Part shown: piece by piece, positions 1-8,892 of the stretch | Numbering within the stretch: position 1 is the stretch's first letter | Layout of the letters: each line of letters begins with the position of its first letter | From: Rivularia sp. T60_A2020_040 | Lineage (GTDB): Bacteria > Cyanobacteriota > Cyanobacteriia > Cyanobacteriales > Nostocaceae | DNA length: 46,697 nucleotides | Reading direction: 5' to 3' | Assembly: GCA_015272215.1 (NCBI GenBank) | Contig: JACYMD010000061.1 | Coordinates: 1 to 46,697 of the forward strand | The notes under the pieces: generated by a model | Seen by the model: the letters and a program-made list of their open reading frames with translations, nothing else | What the model was told of the DNA's origin: nothing | The model's database searches: none | Program-made: the position numbers and the translations under genes

Positions 1-144
1 CTATTCCCTTACATTCTAGCTGATATAATATCTAAATTTTCTTGCGTTTACCCTGTATCTAGAATCGGATTGTAGATTTTCATTTAAGGAAATTGAGCAA
101 CATCAACCACCAATACAGTTATCATTACCGATTTAGCTGTTTTT

Positions 145-426
145 ATGTCAAAATTACCGCGATATATTTCCAAATCCAAGAAAAGAAATAATCTGCAACA
201 GCTAATTAATGAAGCATTGTATATTCTGGATAAGCTTGGTATACCTTTAGAAGGAATTTCGCTCAGATGTAGGGAGAGAATAGGAATGGCTTTTTTAGCT
301 GTTTCTAATGTTAAACAAAGTAAAGTTTTTAGTCCCTTATTCTCCGAAAGATTCTATATAATATTTCGACTACTTATTACTAAAAAATATGACTTCACAA
401 AAACCGCTCAACGTATGGCAATATAA
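145..426 (+). pseudogene. Truncated N-terminal remnant, possibly of a restriction-endonuclease-like protein
   Basis: An open frame of 93 codons. Residues about 17-57 look like a genuine domain start: a helix containing ALYILDKLGIPLEGIS followed by RERIGMAFLAVSNVK. I associate this pattern with N-terminal domains of some type II restriction enzymes in cyanobacteria (recalled, not searched). After residue 57 the sequence loses family character, runs 38 bases into the start of the next gene in another frame and stops. The rest of the expected protein is absent. I read it as a decayed fragment; a small real protein is possible but less likely. Confidence 0.35.
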
Positions 427-625
427 ACCTTGGTGGTGTCAACCTTGGTCTATCTTACTCACAGGAGCAACGTTAATTAGTGGAAGCTGGTTATTATTTC
501 ACAAAGTTTGGTTAACTATTTTAATATCTATTCCTTTATTAACGTGGATGGGATTTTTTTTATTGATATATCCCAAAGTTTTTATGAAAATGATTAGGGA
601 AGAGGCAATAGGGAATAGGGAATAG
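389..625 (+). CDS. DUF6737 family small membrane protein
   Basis: A 78-residue protein with the N-terminal signature KPLNVWQYKPWWCQPWSI that I recognise from a cyanobacterial family of unknown function (DUF6737). Two hydrophobic segments, about residues 20-37 and 41-62, suggest two membrane passes. The start overlaps the 3' part of the upstream remnant and no clear Shine-Dalgarno is seen. The last residues (EEAIGNRE) are encoded by the beginning of a GGGAATA heptamer array, so the native C terminus has probably been replaced or extended by repeat DNA. Function unknown. Confidence 0.75.
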   Translation: MTSQKPLNVWQYKPWWCQPWSILLTGATLISGSWLLFHKVWLTILISIPLLTWMGFFLLIYPKVFMKMIREEAIGNRE

Positions 626-660
626 GTAATAGGGAATAGGGAATAGGGAATAGGTAATAG
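606..660 (+). repeat. Short tandem heptamer repeat (GGGAATA / GGTAATA type)
   Basis: About eight consecutive seven-base units alternating GGGAATA and GGTAATA. This is the short tandemly repeated repetitive sequence type typical of filamentous cyanobacteria. It begins inside the last codons of the preceding gene. Confidence 0.85.
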
Positions 661-785
661 ATGAGGAGATGGGGAGATGCTAAGTCATAAGTCATAAATT
701 CTTACTTCTTAGTTCTTACTCCGGTGGTACTAACTCCTAACTTTATTCCCAATCCAAAATCTAAAATCTAAAATCCAAAATCGAA

Positions 786-1850
786 TCACTGTTTATTTTC
801 TAAAGAACGATAAGCAAAACGCATCGATTGCAACATTCTTTCTCGCTTTTTGCGAGCGATTGCTTGTAAATCGATGGTTTTATCGGTTTCATCAACAATC
901 TCACCAGTGATTACTTCCAAAACATCTTCCAAAGTAATTACACCAGAAACATTCCCGTATTCATCCACTACTACCGCTAAATGTTCCCGTGCTTCCAAGA
1001 AGTTTCTCAGCAATCTATCAGCACGAATTGTTTCCGGTACAAACCTGACTTTTCGTGTCAAAGTTGCAATTTTTTGAGTGTTCCTTCCTTCTACCATTGC
1101 TGTCAGCAAATTCTGTTTTAATGCAACACCAATTACTTCATCAATTGTCTCGTTAATCACAATTATTCGCGTATGCTGTGAAGCGATAATATCAGTTTTA
1201 ACTTCAGCAAGAGTCAAATTACCGCGTAAATATGTCAGAATTGTTCGGGGTGTCATCAAATCTGCTGCTGTCAGTTCATTTAACTGAAACACCCGTTGAA
1301 TCATCTGCGCTTCATCCGGTTCAATTATTCCTTCTTGGTGAGCAATATCCGCCAACAACATAATTTCTGCTTTATTAGTTGTTGGTTGCTTTTTACCTCT
1401 AGTAAAAGGTGCCGTAATATTTTCTAACACCCAGACTAAAGGTGTAAATATAAAAGTTAATGCAGCGATAGGAATAGCGATGAGTAATGAAATTGGCTCT
1501 GCAAAACGTTCGCCGATAGTTTTGGGGACAATTTCTGCAAAAATGATAATCAGAAATGTCAATACTCCAGAAAATACCCCTAACCAAGTATCTCCTAATA
1601 CTGTTCTAGCAATATTTCCTGTAATAATACTACCAACAATATTGAAAACATTATTCATAATTACAATAGTCGCAATCGGTCGATTCATGTTTTCGCGAAT
1701 CGCCAATAGTGCTATTGCTGAAGGGTTTTTTGATTGCGCTAACTGTCTTACTTTCAGCGTCGAAACTGAGAATAAAGCCACTTCCATTCCAGAACAGAGG
1801 GCTGAACCTGAAATTACAAAAATAACAACGATTAGGAGCTGTAACATCAT
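786..1850 (-). CDS. CNNM transmembrane domain and CBS-pair protein (HlyC/CorC-like)
   Basis: A 354-residue membrane protein. Residues 1 to about 150 form a CNNM (DUF21) domain with about four hydrophobic segments and the conserved AEIVPKTIGE motif. A cytosolic pair of CBS domains follows (about 190-320), including the signature VVVDEYGNVSGVITLEDVLE. CNNM/CBS proteins are linked to divalent cation (magnesium, cobalt) homeostasis; the old 'hemolysin' label is weak. The protein ends about 30 residues after the second CBS domain, so the C-terminal CorC/HlyC domain found in longer relatives is missing. It is monocistronic on the minus strand. Confidence 0.88.
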   Translation of the reverse strand: MMLQLLIVVIFVISGSALCSGMEVALFSVSTLKVRQLAQSKNPSAIALLAIRENMNRPIATIVIMNNVFNIVGSIITGNIARTVLGDTWLGVFSGVLTFLIIIFAEIVPKTIGERFAEPISLLIAIPIAALTFIFTPLVWVLENITAPFTRGKKQPTTNKAEIMLLADIAHQEGIIEPDEAQMIQRVFQLNELTAADLMTPRTILTYLRGNLTLAEVKTDIIASQHTRIIVINETIDEVIGVALKQNLLTAMVEGRNTQKIATLTRKVRFVPETIRADRLLRNFLEAREHLAVVVDEYGNVSGVITLEDVLEVITGEIVDETDKTIDLQAIARKKRERMLQSMRFAYRSLENKQ

Positions 1851-2009
1851 ATTTCCCAGCTATGGGAAGAATAGTTGAGGTTAATGTGTGTTAAACGAAA
1901 AACTACAAGCGATGTTGTAGCTAATACAACCTCACCTATCTTAAACCCACGCAAGCAAGATATGGCGATCAAAAAAATACGTGTCAGTATATAATAATTG
2001 AGAAGCATT

Positions 2010-2600
2010 TCAATTCACCACCTGACTACCGTGACTGCGTGGGTCTTCATTACTACCCGTTGTGGCTTCGGTTGTAGAAAATTGCGAAACTCGACCATTA
2101 GCTTGAATATAAGGTAAAGGAGAACCCGCGATCAAGGCTTCTAGATTACTTCCCATTATTGTACGGGGTTGGTCGCCTATAGTTTCTGCTTTGGCTTGGG
2201 CATTTTTATCTAAAAACACAAAATGCGGAATCCCATCTACTCGATATTGCAGCATTTCTGGTAGCCACTTACTGTTATCCACATTCAGCATCACAAAATT
2301 TATTTTATCGGCATATTCTATTTCCAGTGTGGCAATATCCGGTGCCATTTTTTGGCAGACAGTACACCAATTAGCGTAAAATTCTATTAAGGTTGGTTTT
2401 CCATTGTTCATCGCAACTTCCAAGGGTGTGGAATTTTGATCTAACTCACTTAAAGAAACCGAGCTATTTTCGCTTTGCAGTCCTAAAAACAAAGCTACTG
2501 AGAGAACTATAGCTACCATTACAATCAAAAAATTTCGGAGTCGCACTCCAAAACTCGATTCTGGCTTTTCTTGGGAATCTAAGGACGAATCCTTACTCAT
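2010..2600 (-). CDS. txlA: Membrane-anchored thioredoxin-like protein, TxlA/HCF164 type
   Basis: Thioredoxin-fold protein with one N-terminal membrane anchor (about residues 24-41) and redox motif WCTVC (Cys79 and Cys82 from the ATG at 2600). The cis-proline loop is present (DGIPHFVFLD). This architecture matches cyanobacterial TxlA and plant HCF164, which face the thylakoid lumen and pass reductant for cytochrome b6f or cytochrome c assembly. I start at the ATG ending at 2600 rather than the in-frame TTG two codons upstream. The C-terminal 40 residues are Ser/Thr/Gly-rich and look disordered. Membrane topology and exact partner are inferred from the family. Confidence 0.85.
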   Translation of the reverse strand: MSKDSSLDSQEKPESSFGVRLRNFLIVMVAIVLSVALFLGLQSENSSVSLSELDQNSTPLEVAMNNGKPTLIEFYANWCTVCQKMAPDIATLEIEYADKINFVMLNVDNSKWLPEMLQYRVDGIPHFVFLDKNAQAKAETIGDQPRTIMGSNLEALIAGSPLPYIQANGRVSQFSTTEATTGSNEDPRSHGSQVVN

Positions 2601-2697
2601 AATCAAGGTTTATAAAAACTTAATAAATCATTTCATCCACCAGTTTAACGCTCTACTTCCATTTATTAGACTTGTTTCAAAAATAAAAACATTAGAC

Positions 2698-2770
2698 GGG
2701 AATTGGGAATAGGGTTGGGGGTAATGGGGAATAGGGAATGGGGAATAGGGAATGGGGAATGGGGAATGGG
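2698..2770 (+). repeat. Degenerate GGGAATA/GGGAATG heptamer tract
   Basis: G-rich heptamer units GGGAATA and GGGAATG with occasional octamers occupy the spacer between the thioredoxin gene and the NIL-ferredoxin gene. The downstream 2801-2826 stretch is a second simple repeat built on AAAATCT. Confidence 0.8.
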
Positions 2771-2826
2771 TAAAAAGGAGAATTTCGGTCAAAACTTAAT
2801 CTAAAATCTAAAATCTAAAATCCAAA

Positions 2827-3231
2827 ATGAAAAAACGAGTTACCATTACCTTTCCCAAACGTACAGTTCAAATGCCTGTTACCTACCGATTGGCGAAGGA
2901 TTTTAATGTTGCTGCCAATATTATCCGCGCTGCTGTTGCCCCCAATCAAATTGGTAAACTAGTTGTGGAATTATCTGGAGATATTGACCAATTGGATGCA
3001 GCGATAGAATGGATGCGAAACCAGAGTATCACTGTTTCCCATAGTTTAGGAGAAATTGTCATTGATGAACAAGCCTGTGTTGATTGCGGATTATGTACTG
3101 GGGTTTGTCCGACACAAGCACTTACTCTTAATCCCCAAAGCTTTAAGCTCAACTTTACTCGCTCTCGCTGTATTGTTTGTGAACAGTGTATTCCGAATTG
3201 TCCCGTAAATGCGATTTCGACCAATTTATGA
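2827..3231 (+). CDS. NIL domain and 2[4Fe-4S] ferredoxin fusion protein
   Basis: A 134-residue protein. Residues 1-76 resemble the NIL domain, the small ligand-sensing fold found at the C terminus of methionine-uptake ABC ATPases. Residues 80-134 hold two ferredoxin clusters: Cys84/87/90/94 and Cys115/118/121/125, both in CxxCxxCxxxCP spacing, so two [4Fe-4S] clusters are expected. NIL-ferredoxin fusions are widespread in cyanobacteria and methanogens and have been proposed to act in sulfur or methionine metabolism; the role here is not shown by context. The start codon lies directly after an AAAATCC repeat tract, and no Shine-Dalgarno is visible. Confidence 0.88.
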   Translation: MKKRVTITFPKRTVQMPVTYRLAKDFNVAANIIRAAVAPNQIGKLVVELSGDIDQLDAAIEWMRNQSITVSHSLGEIVIDEQACVDCGLCTGVCPTQALTLNPQSFKLNFTRSRCIVCEQCIPNCPVNAISTNL

Positions 3232-3586
3232 TTGATAATTAGGTCAGTGTTGAAATATAAAAAAATACTTAGTCAGCTTTATGTTTGGGAGCATCCCTAC
3301 TTCTTCAAAACCAAACAAAAGCTTTTGTTAAACCTCTCAATCCCTTTGCGTAATCCTCTGCGCCACTTTGCGTTTCAAAATAAAATAAAAATAATATTGA
3401 AATCCATCGGTAAATAAAAATTTAATCTTAATAATTGAATTATTTCATCAAAAATACTATAAAATAATCTTTCTTAAGACTGAGATTAAATAAAAAAATA
3501 TCGCAGGTGATAGATATACTTAAAACCAATGCTAGCATTCAATAATGCTCCAAGGTCAAAACATTACTATTATCGTTTGAATTATT
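3232..3586. other. Intergenic spacer, no supported gene
   Basis: AT-rich spacer of about 355 bases. It contains one copy of the pyrimidine-rich repeat related to CTCTGCGCC...TTTGCGTTTC (about 3345-3380) that also occurs near 6430-6470. A 61-codon open frame here has lysine-rich low-complexity content and no family resemblance, so I do not call it. Confidence 0.6.
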
Positions 3587-4624
3587 ATGACATTAGCGAC
3601 AAAATCTACAGTAAAAACTTTAGCTGACTACACTTACAGTGCCATTGAAAAACACTTTAAGAAAACTTGTAAATGGGAAAAATCCGTAAAAAATGACGAA
3701 GATATGGAAGCTTTACACCAAATGCGAGTTGGTATGCGTCGTTTACGTACTACTGTAACTAGCTTTAATTCTATCGTCAATTTTCCTAAATCCGCGAACG
3801 ATAAAAACATTGGTAAAATTGCCCGCTGTCTTGGTTCGTTAAGAGATTTGGATGTTTTAAAAGAAACTTTGAAAACTACATATCAACCACAATTACCCAA
3901 AAAAGAAAAGGTAATTTTAGATGATGTTATTGACACATTGGATAAACAACGTGCAGATGCAAGAATAGATGTCAAAACATTATTTAAAACCGAACGTTAC
4001 AAATCTTTGAAAACCGGATTAAAAGAATGGTTGGAGAAGCCAAGTTATCAACCATTAGCAAATTTAACACTCGAACAAGCTTTACCTGATTTACTTTTAC
4101 CCGAAGTTAGTCGCTTTTTTCTACATCCGGGTTGGTTAATTGGAACTCAAGTAGAAGACAATAGAGTTGTTGTTTCTAGAGATTTTGATCAGAAAAAAGT
4201 AGATAAACAATTGTTAACAAAAGGAGAAGACTTACACGATTTACGTAAATCTGGGAAAAAGCTGCGCTATCAAATGGAATTGTTTACCGATTTGTATGGT
4301 CAAGGATATGCAAATCATCTCGAACAAGTCAAAAATATTCAAGAAGTTTTGGGTTCTATGCAAGATAGCGTTGTTTTAGATGAGTGGTTACAAGATGTGT
4401 TAGAATCAAAGATTAGTAAGGAAATTCCGACTCTAGCAAGTTTACTCACCAAAAATCGTTACGATTTATGGCAACAATGGCAATCTTTACAGGAACAATA
4501 TCTCAAACTTGAAACAAGACTTGAATTTCACCTAATAATTCTTAACCCTGAGATGAAACGGGGATGGGGAGATAGGGAAGCAAGAGAACAAACTGAAGAA
4601 AAAGTTTTGATAGATAATAATTGA
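3587..4624 (+). CDS. CHAD domain protein
   Basis: A 345-residue helical protein of the CHAD family, named for conserved histidines. The first half contains HQMRVGMRRLRT (His44, Arg47, Arg51, Arg54) and the second contains DLHDLRKSGKKLRYQMELF, the two matched signature helices of CHAD repeats. CHAD domains bind inorganic polyphosphate, so a role at polyphosphate granules is likely from family knowledge. There is no attached CYTH domain. The last ~20 residues (from KRGWGDREAREQ onward) are encoded by a GGGGATGGGGAGAT-type simple repeat and probably replace the ancestral C terminus. Confidence 0.88.
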   Translation: MTLATKSTVKTLADYTYSAIEKHFKKTCKWEKSVKNDEDMEALHQMRVGMRRLRTTVTSFNSIVNFPKSANDKNIGKIARCLGSLRDLDVLKETLKTTYQPQLPKKEKVILDDVIDTLDKQRADARIDVKTLFKTERYKSLKTGLKEWLEKPSYQPLANLTLEQALPDLLLPEVSRFFLHPGWLIGTQVEDNRVVVSRDFDQKKVDKQLLTKGEDLHDLRKSGKKLRYQMELFTDLYGQGYANHLEQVKNIQEVLGSMQDSVVLDEWLQDVLESKISKEIPTLASLLTKNRYDLWQQWQSLQEQYLKLETRLEFHLIILNPEMKRGWGDREAREQTEEKVLIDNN

Positions 4625-4698
4625 TTGGCTCTACATCATCTGACAGTTATCGGGGTGGATTTCCATCCCGGTTCACCTTTAATGAAATAAAAGTAATT

Positions 4699-4731
4699 AA
4701 AACCCGCTCCTAGTCATGGAACGGGGTTTTT
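4699..4731. terminator. Hairpin between CHAD gene and tRNA-His
   Basis: AAAACCCG and GGGGTTTT arms flank a short loop and the plus-strand copy ends in TTTTT, so this may terminate the upstream CHAD transcript; its A-rich left flank could also serve the opposite-strand tRNA transcript. Imperfect stem, so moderate confidence. Confidence 0.5.
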
Positions 4732-4759
4732 AAGTATTATTGATTGAACTTGCAAAAAG

Positions 4760-4833
4760 GGCGACCGATGGGACTCGAACCCACGAATGGAGATACCACA
4801 AACCTCTGCCTTAACCACTTGGCTACGATCGCC
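4760..4833 (-). tRNA. trnH: tRNA-His (GUG)
   Basis: Read on the minus strand it folds as a full cloverleaf. The acceptor stem is GCGATCG with CGGTCGC (one G-U pair). The D arm is GCC/GGC, the anticodon stem GAGGT/ATCTC with loop TTGTGGT gives anticodon GTG, and the T arm is GTGGG/CCCAT with loop TTCGAGT. The extra 5' G at position -1 (base 4833) opposite discriminator C73 (base 4760) is the histidine identity pair. No complete CCA end is encoded. It stands alone between two plus-strand genes. Confidence 0.97.
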
Positions 4834-4961
4834 ATGTTCATTTTTTTATCTTCTTAAATACTATAACAAATTTAGAATCAATTGATCAAGCATTTTTTTG
4901 GAACGGACTCAGATAATCTAGAGTCTAATAGTCAAATAGTTAATAATTATATCAGGAGAGA

Positions 4962-5342
4962 ATGAAAATTGTAAATATTGTTACATATGCCGGAGTTGCT
5001 GCACTAATCGCATTAGGTGTAGTAATGGCAAGTACAAATCCATCACGAACCGAGTATGAAGCATACGCTACCCAGCGATTGAGTGAGTATATAAAAGAAG
5101 AAGGCTGTAGTAAAACTCCGAAGCTATTAGATAATTTAATCAAATTCAACTGTGCAAAGTTGATTGATTCATTGAATCCGCAAATGAAGCAGATAATTAA
5201 TGCATCTACCCAACAACGTGATTATTTACTATTTAGCGTTTACGAGACAGATTTACAAATAAACTCTCTTATACCTTCATATAAATTCGAGACGATAGGG
5301 GCTTTAGATAATTTCTTTACTTATAAAGCGGAAAAACAATAA
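4962..5342 (+). CDS. DUF4359 domain protein
   Basis: A 126-residue protein with an N-terminal hydrophobic segment (about residues 7-24, signal anchor or signal peptide) followed by SNPSRTEYEAYAT-like text (here STNPSRTEYEAYAT), which I recognise as the start of the cyanobacterial DUF4359 family. The remaining domain has two cysteines (in EEGCSK and FNCAKL) that could form a disulfide outside the cytoplasm. A good ribosome site (AGGAGAG) precedes the ATG. The function of the family is unknown. Confidence 0.8.
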   Translation: MKIVNIVTYAGVAALIALGVVMASTNPSRTEYEAYATQRLSEYIKEEGCSKTPKLLDNLIKFNCAKLIDSLNPQMKQIINASTQQRDYLLFSVYETDLQINSLIPSYKFETIGALDNFFTYKAEKQ

Positions 5343-5388
5343 TTGTAAATGCTTGTTAATTTGTAGATTTGCAATGCAAAATCCACAG

Positions 5389-5410
5389 GAGACGTAAAAT
5401 TTTACGTCTC
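5389..5410. repeat. Perfect 22-bp palindrome, GAGACGT family
   Basis: GAGACGTAAAA is followed directly by its exact complement, with no loop. It overlaps the 3' end of the minus-strand PLP gene: the final codons and the TAA stop of that gene lie inside the palindrome. Relatives with longer arms occur at 40899-40928 and 44139-44160. Confidence 0.85.
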
Positions 5411-6337
5411 TACATTTAATTGCAATAATTCCCCAAACCGTTGATTAAAACCAGCAATTCCCTGTAAACCACCCGTGTGGATTACCACAATAGTACTACC
5501 ATCTTCAAATCTACCTTTTTTGATTTCATTCCATACCCCATAAAATAGTTTTCCAGTATAAATAGGGTCAATTTGGATACGAAATTTTTCGTAAAAACCG
5601 TTAATAAAATCGATTAATTGGTGATTCCATTTTGTATAACCACCAAAATGATAATCACTGACTAACTGCCAATTTTCATACTTTTTTTCCACACATTCCC
5701 ATATCAAACGATTAATTTCATCTTGAATAAAATCACCCTTGAGTGCCGGGAAAACTTTTAAAACGGACATTCCACCTAAACCCGTGACTAAACCCGCAGC
5801 AGTACCACCCGTACCACAACTCACACAAAAATAATCCGGTAATTTGCCATCAAGTTGTTCCCTTACCTCTGTAACTATTTCCGCACAACCTTTAACCGCT
5901 AAAGCATTGCTTCCACCTTCAGGTATTACATAACATTTTCCTAGCTGCAGTTGTAACCTTGTTGCTAATTCTGCTTTCTCTGCTCGATATGCTTGTCTAT
6001 CAACAGATATCAACCGCATCCCCTGCTGTTGAGCTAAAAATAAAGTTGGATTTAACGGCTTGATTAATTCTCCTCGAATCACACCAAACGTTTCAAAACC
6101 AAACATTTTACCAGCTGCTGCCGTTGCTGCAATATGATTAGAATAAGCACCACCAAAAGTGAGTAAGCGTGTTTGTTGTTGCTCTTGTGCTGTTTGCAGA
6201 TTGTATTTTAATTTCCGCCATTTATTCCCAGAAACTTGTGGATGAATCAAATCATCCCGCTTAATAAATAAACGTATTCCCTGCTTTGCTAATAATTCAT
6301 CTTGAATCAATTGTAATGTACTTGATTGATTGAACAT
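5402..6337 (-). CDS. PLP-dependent ACC deaminase / D-cysteine desulfhydrase family enzyme
   Basis: A 311-residue fold-type II PLP enzyme. SGNKWRKL carries the Schiff-base lysine (Lys39), GGAYSNH (residues 62-68) binds substrate and cofactor, and SCGTGGTAAGL is the phosphate-binding loop. Sequence resembles the 1-aminocyclopropane-1-carboxylate deaminase / D-cysteine desulfhydrase family; which substrate is used cannot be decided by eye, though D-cysteine desulfhydrase activity is the more usual result for such bacterial members. The C terminus ends in a dispersed palindrome that supplies the last residues and stop codon. Monocistronic on the minus strand. Confidence 0.85.
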   Translation of the reverse strand: MFNQSSTLQLIQDELLAKQGIRLFIKRDDLIHPQVSGNKWRKLKYNLQTAQEQQQTRLLTFGGAYSNHIAATAAAGKMFGFETFGVIRGELIKPLNPTLFLAQQQGMRLISVDRQAYRAEKAELATRLQLQLGKCYVIPEGGSNALAVKGCAEIVTEVREQLDGKLPDYFCVSCGTGGTAAGLVTGLGGMSVLKVFPALKGDFIQDEINRLIWECVEKKYENWQLVSDYHFGGYTKWNHQLIDFINGFYEKFRIQIDPIYTGKLFYGVWNEIKKGRFEDGSTIVVIHTGGLQGIAGFNQRFGELLQLNVET

Positions 6338-6514
6338 GATTTTATCAACAGCAATTATTGCAGCACCCTAGGATTGAAAAACCTATCCTACTCCTGCCTT
6401 ACTCCATAATACGGTTTCTCTCTCATTATCTCTTCTCTCTGCGTTCTCTGCGTCTCTGCGGTTTTTTTTCCGTAATCATAAAACCTTGAACGAAGTAATA
6501 AAAAAACCTATCTG

Positions 6515-6539
6515 AAAAAAAGCGAGCTTTCCGGCTCGC
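6515..6539 (-). terminator. Intrinsic terminator of murJ
   Basis: On the minus strand a perfect six-base stem, GCGAGC with GCTCGC and a six-base loop, is followed by seven T residues. It lies about 35 bases after the murJ stop codon and has the right orientation for that gene. Confidence 0.85.
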
Positions 6540-6573
6540 ACTACCTAACTCCGGTGGTACTAACTCCTACCTC

Positions 6574-8235
6574 CTAACTCTTAAAAAACTTCTGTCGCAA
6601 ACGACTGACAAAAAGATTTACTTCGGGTAACTTCATCATCGAAGCAATAACCCCGAAAATTGCTAATCCCACAAAACCAGATATTGATAATTGTAAAAGC
6701 TCAATTAACAAATTTCCCGAACTGAAAAACTGTTCCATAGCTTGAGAAGTTGCATAACTAGCAACACCAGCTACTAAACTACCTGCGGCTAAACCTAATA
6801 TTGGTAAACCCCATTCCACAAGAGGTAAACCATTTAATTTACCCTTGAGTAAGAATAACAACATTAATATCGAACTGCAATTAACTCCGACTGTTGCTAA
6901 CACTAAACCCGGTGCGCCTAAATCAAAAACTCTAATAAATATAAAGTCTAATAAAGCATTGAGAAAAATGTTGATCATACTGATGCGAAATGGTGTGTCT
7001 CCATCACCCAAAGCGTAAAATACTCGCACCAAAACATCACGTCCTAAATAGACAAACATTCCGATTCCATTAACAACTAATAGAGAAGCAACCAAAGCTG
7101 AATTTTCGGCATTAAAAGCACCACGTTGATAGACTATCTTCACAATTGGATTTGCTAAAGCCACCATTAAAGCACCCAAAGGTAACATTGTAAAAGCTGA
7201 AAGCAACAATCCTTGACGGATGCGTAATTTTAAATCTCCCCAATTTTGTGGATCTGCCAGTCGAGCAAACATCGGTAATAAAGGAACCAGAATTACTCCA
7301 GAAATAATTCCCAAAGGAGTTTGTACTAATAATCCAGCATTGGCTAAAGCAGGTGCAACCTCAGTACTAATAAATGAAGCGAAAAATAAATCGGTGTAAA
7401 GATTAATTTGTAGCATCCCAGAAGAAAAAGTTGCAGGTCCCATAATTTTCAGGATTTCCTTTACTCCCGGTTGATTAAAATCGAATCTCAACCGAATTCT
7501 ACCCATACCCGCTTTGGTTTGCGCTGCTAGCTGTACAAACCACTGTAAAAGCGCTCCCGCTAAAGTTCCCCCTGCTAAGACAGTTCCCCCTAACATCGCG
7601 TATTCTGGGGTACTAATTTTAGTACCAACTTGTAGGTAAAGAACACCCACAGCAACAACAACCGCAACACTGGAAAACAACGGACTAATTGAAGGTAGCC
7701 AAAACACATTAGCAGCATTCAGAACACCGAAACCAATACCAATTAAGCCTGCTAAAACCGCCATTGGAGCCATTACTCGCAATTGACGAATCGCAATTTC
7801 TCGAACTAATTCCTTTCCCGGCTCCTGTAATCCAGGTGCAAAAATATCAATACATAAAGGTGCAGCTAATACCAAAACAATTGAGACAGCAATCAGTATT
7901 CCACCAATCAGCGTCATGATCGTTTCTACCAACGGTGCTGCCTCTTCCTTTTCACGTTTAGCTAAAACACTAACCACTGCACTGTAAAAAGGACCGTTAA
8001 TACCACCCAGTAATATCAGTAAAAACCCAGGTATCGTATAAGCGTATTGAAAACCCGCAAAAGCAGGACCCAAGCCAAAAGCAGCAGACATAACTAACTG
8101 CCGCACCAAACCAAATACTTTGCTAATTAAAGTGGCAACGGCTACAATACCAGCAATACCAGCAAACGAACGAGACGGTTTATCCTGTTGTTTCGTCACA
8201 AATAGTACCCGAATTTCCAAGGTCAGATATCTCAA
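6574..8235 (-). CDS. murJ: Lipid II flippase MurJ (MviN)
   Basis: A 553-residue polytopic membrane protein of the MOP/MviN superfamily with about 14 hydrophobic helices. The N terminus has the family pattern GIVAVATLISKVFGLVRQL and a following AAFGLGPAFAGFQYAY. MurJ moves lipid-linked peptidoglycan precursor across the plasma membrane. The first 12 residues (MRYLTLEIRVLF) are atypical; a GTG at base 8199 starting VTKQQDKPSRSF is an equally plausible start. Length is normal for the family. It sits near an LCP cell-wall ligase on the same strand, with a textbook terminator downstream. Confidence 0.95.
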   Translation of the reverse strand: MRYLTLEIRVLFVTKQQDKPSRSFAGIAGIVAVATLISKVFGLVRQLVMSAAFGLGPAFAGFQYAYTIPGFLLILLGGINGPFYSAVVSVLAKREKEEAAPLVETIMTLIGGILIAVSIVLVLAAPLCIDIFAPGLQEPGKELVREIAIRQLRVMAPMAVLAGLIGIGFGVLNAANVFWLPSISPLFSSVAVVVAVGVLYLQVGTKISTPEYAMLGGTVLAGGTLAGALLQWFVQLAAQTKAGMGRIRLRFDFNQPGVKEILKIMGPATFSSGMLQINLYTDLFFASFISTEVAPALANAGLLVQTPLGIISGVILVPLLPMFARLADPQNWGDLKLRIRQGLLLSAFTMLPLGALMVALANPIVKIVYQRGAFNAENSALVASLLVVNGIGMFVYLGRDVLVRVFYALGDGDTPFRISMINIFLNALLDFIFIRVFDLGAPGLVLATVGVNCSSILMLLFLLKGKLNGLPLVEWGLPILGLAAGSLVAGVASYATSQAMEQFFSSGNLLIELLQLSISGFVGLAIFGVIASMMKLPEVNLFVSRLRQKFFKS

Positions 8236-8374
8236 AATATTTAACCTGAATTTGGGTTATATGTCAGGTAAATTTTGACAAAAAGCTTAGATGTTTGATA
8301 GTTGATAGTGGTTAGTTGATGGTTGTTATTTATTTCTTCCCCGAACCCCATCCTCTTGTCCCTTTGTCTCCCCA

Positions 8375-8890
8375 TCAACGACATCCAAGACTATACCTTG
8401 TGGAAATGCCGGTAACTGGATTTACTCCCGAAGCGCGATCGCACATCAATTTCACTTGATAGCGGTCAATAATGGCATCGGTAAAATCGGCACCAGTAAT
8501 ATCCGCGTCAAAAAAGCGACTTCTGCTCATGGTTGCTTCTGTAAAATTAGCGTTTTTCAAATTAGCAAAATCCATTGTCACCTGGTCTACTAAGGCTCCT
8601 TTTAAGTTCGCACCTTCTAAATTGGCTCTCAGTAAATTCCCTTTAGTAAACATGGCGTTTGTTAAATTGGCACCTTGAAAATTTATCTCTCGCATTTCCG
8701 CAGCAATAAAATTGACTCCTACTAAATCTTTATTGGAGAAATCACGGTTTTCTAAATTTGTACTGCTGTAATTAATTGTGTTTATTTGCGCGAAAGCCGG
8801 ATGAGCATCAAGTAATACCCATAACCACGCTAAACACAAAACGAAAACTAAACCTAATAAGCGCAAAAGAATTTTTTTCATAATCTTCAA
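8375..8890 (-). CDS. Secreted pentapeptide-repeat protein
   Basis: A 171-residue protein with an N-terminal signal peptide: charged MKKILLR, a hydrophobic core to about residue 30 and a cleavage-like AFA-Q. Residues 50-145 contain about 18 A(N/D)LXX-type pentapeptides (for example ANLTN, ANLEG, ANLKG, ADFTD), forming a right-handed quadrilateral beta-helix. Two cysteines near the C terminus could form a disulfide. Similar cyanobacterial proteins are predicted to be lumenal or periplasmic; function unknown. An alternative ATG lies at codon 4. Confidence 0.88.
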   Translation of the reverse strand: MKIMKKILLRLLGLVFVLCLAWLWVLLDAHPAFAQINTINYSSTNLENRDFSNKDLVGVNFIAAEMREINFQGANLTNAMFTKGNLLRANLEGANLKGALVDQVTMDFANLKNANFTEATMSRSRFFDADITGADFTDAIIDRYQVKLMCDRASGVNPVTGISTRYSLGCR

Positions 8891-8892
8891 AT

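Noticed and set aside
1480-1878. 132-codon plus-strand frame
   Set aside because: Antisense to the CNNM/CBS gene, whose domains are clear.
3232-3417. 61-codon plus-strand frame after the NIL-ferredoxin gene
   Set aside because: Lysine-rich low-complexity text that crosses a dispersed repeat, no ribosome site.
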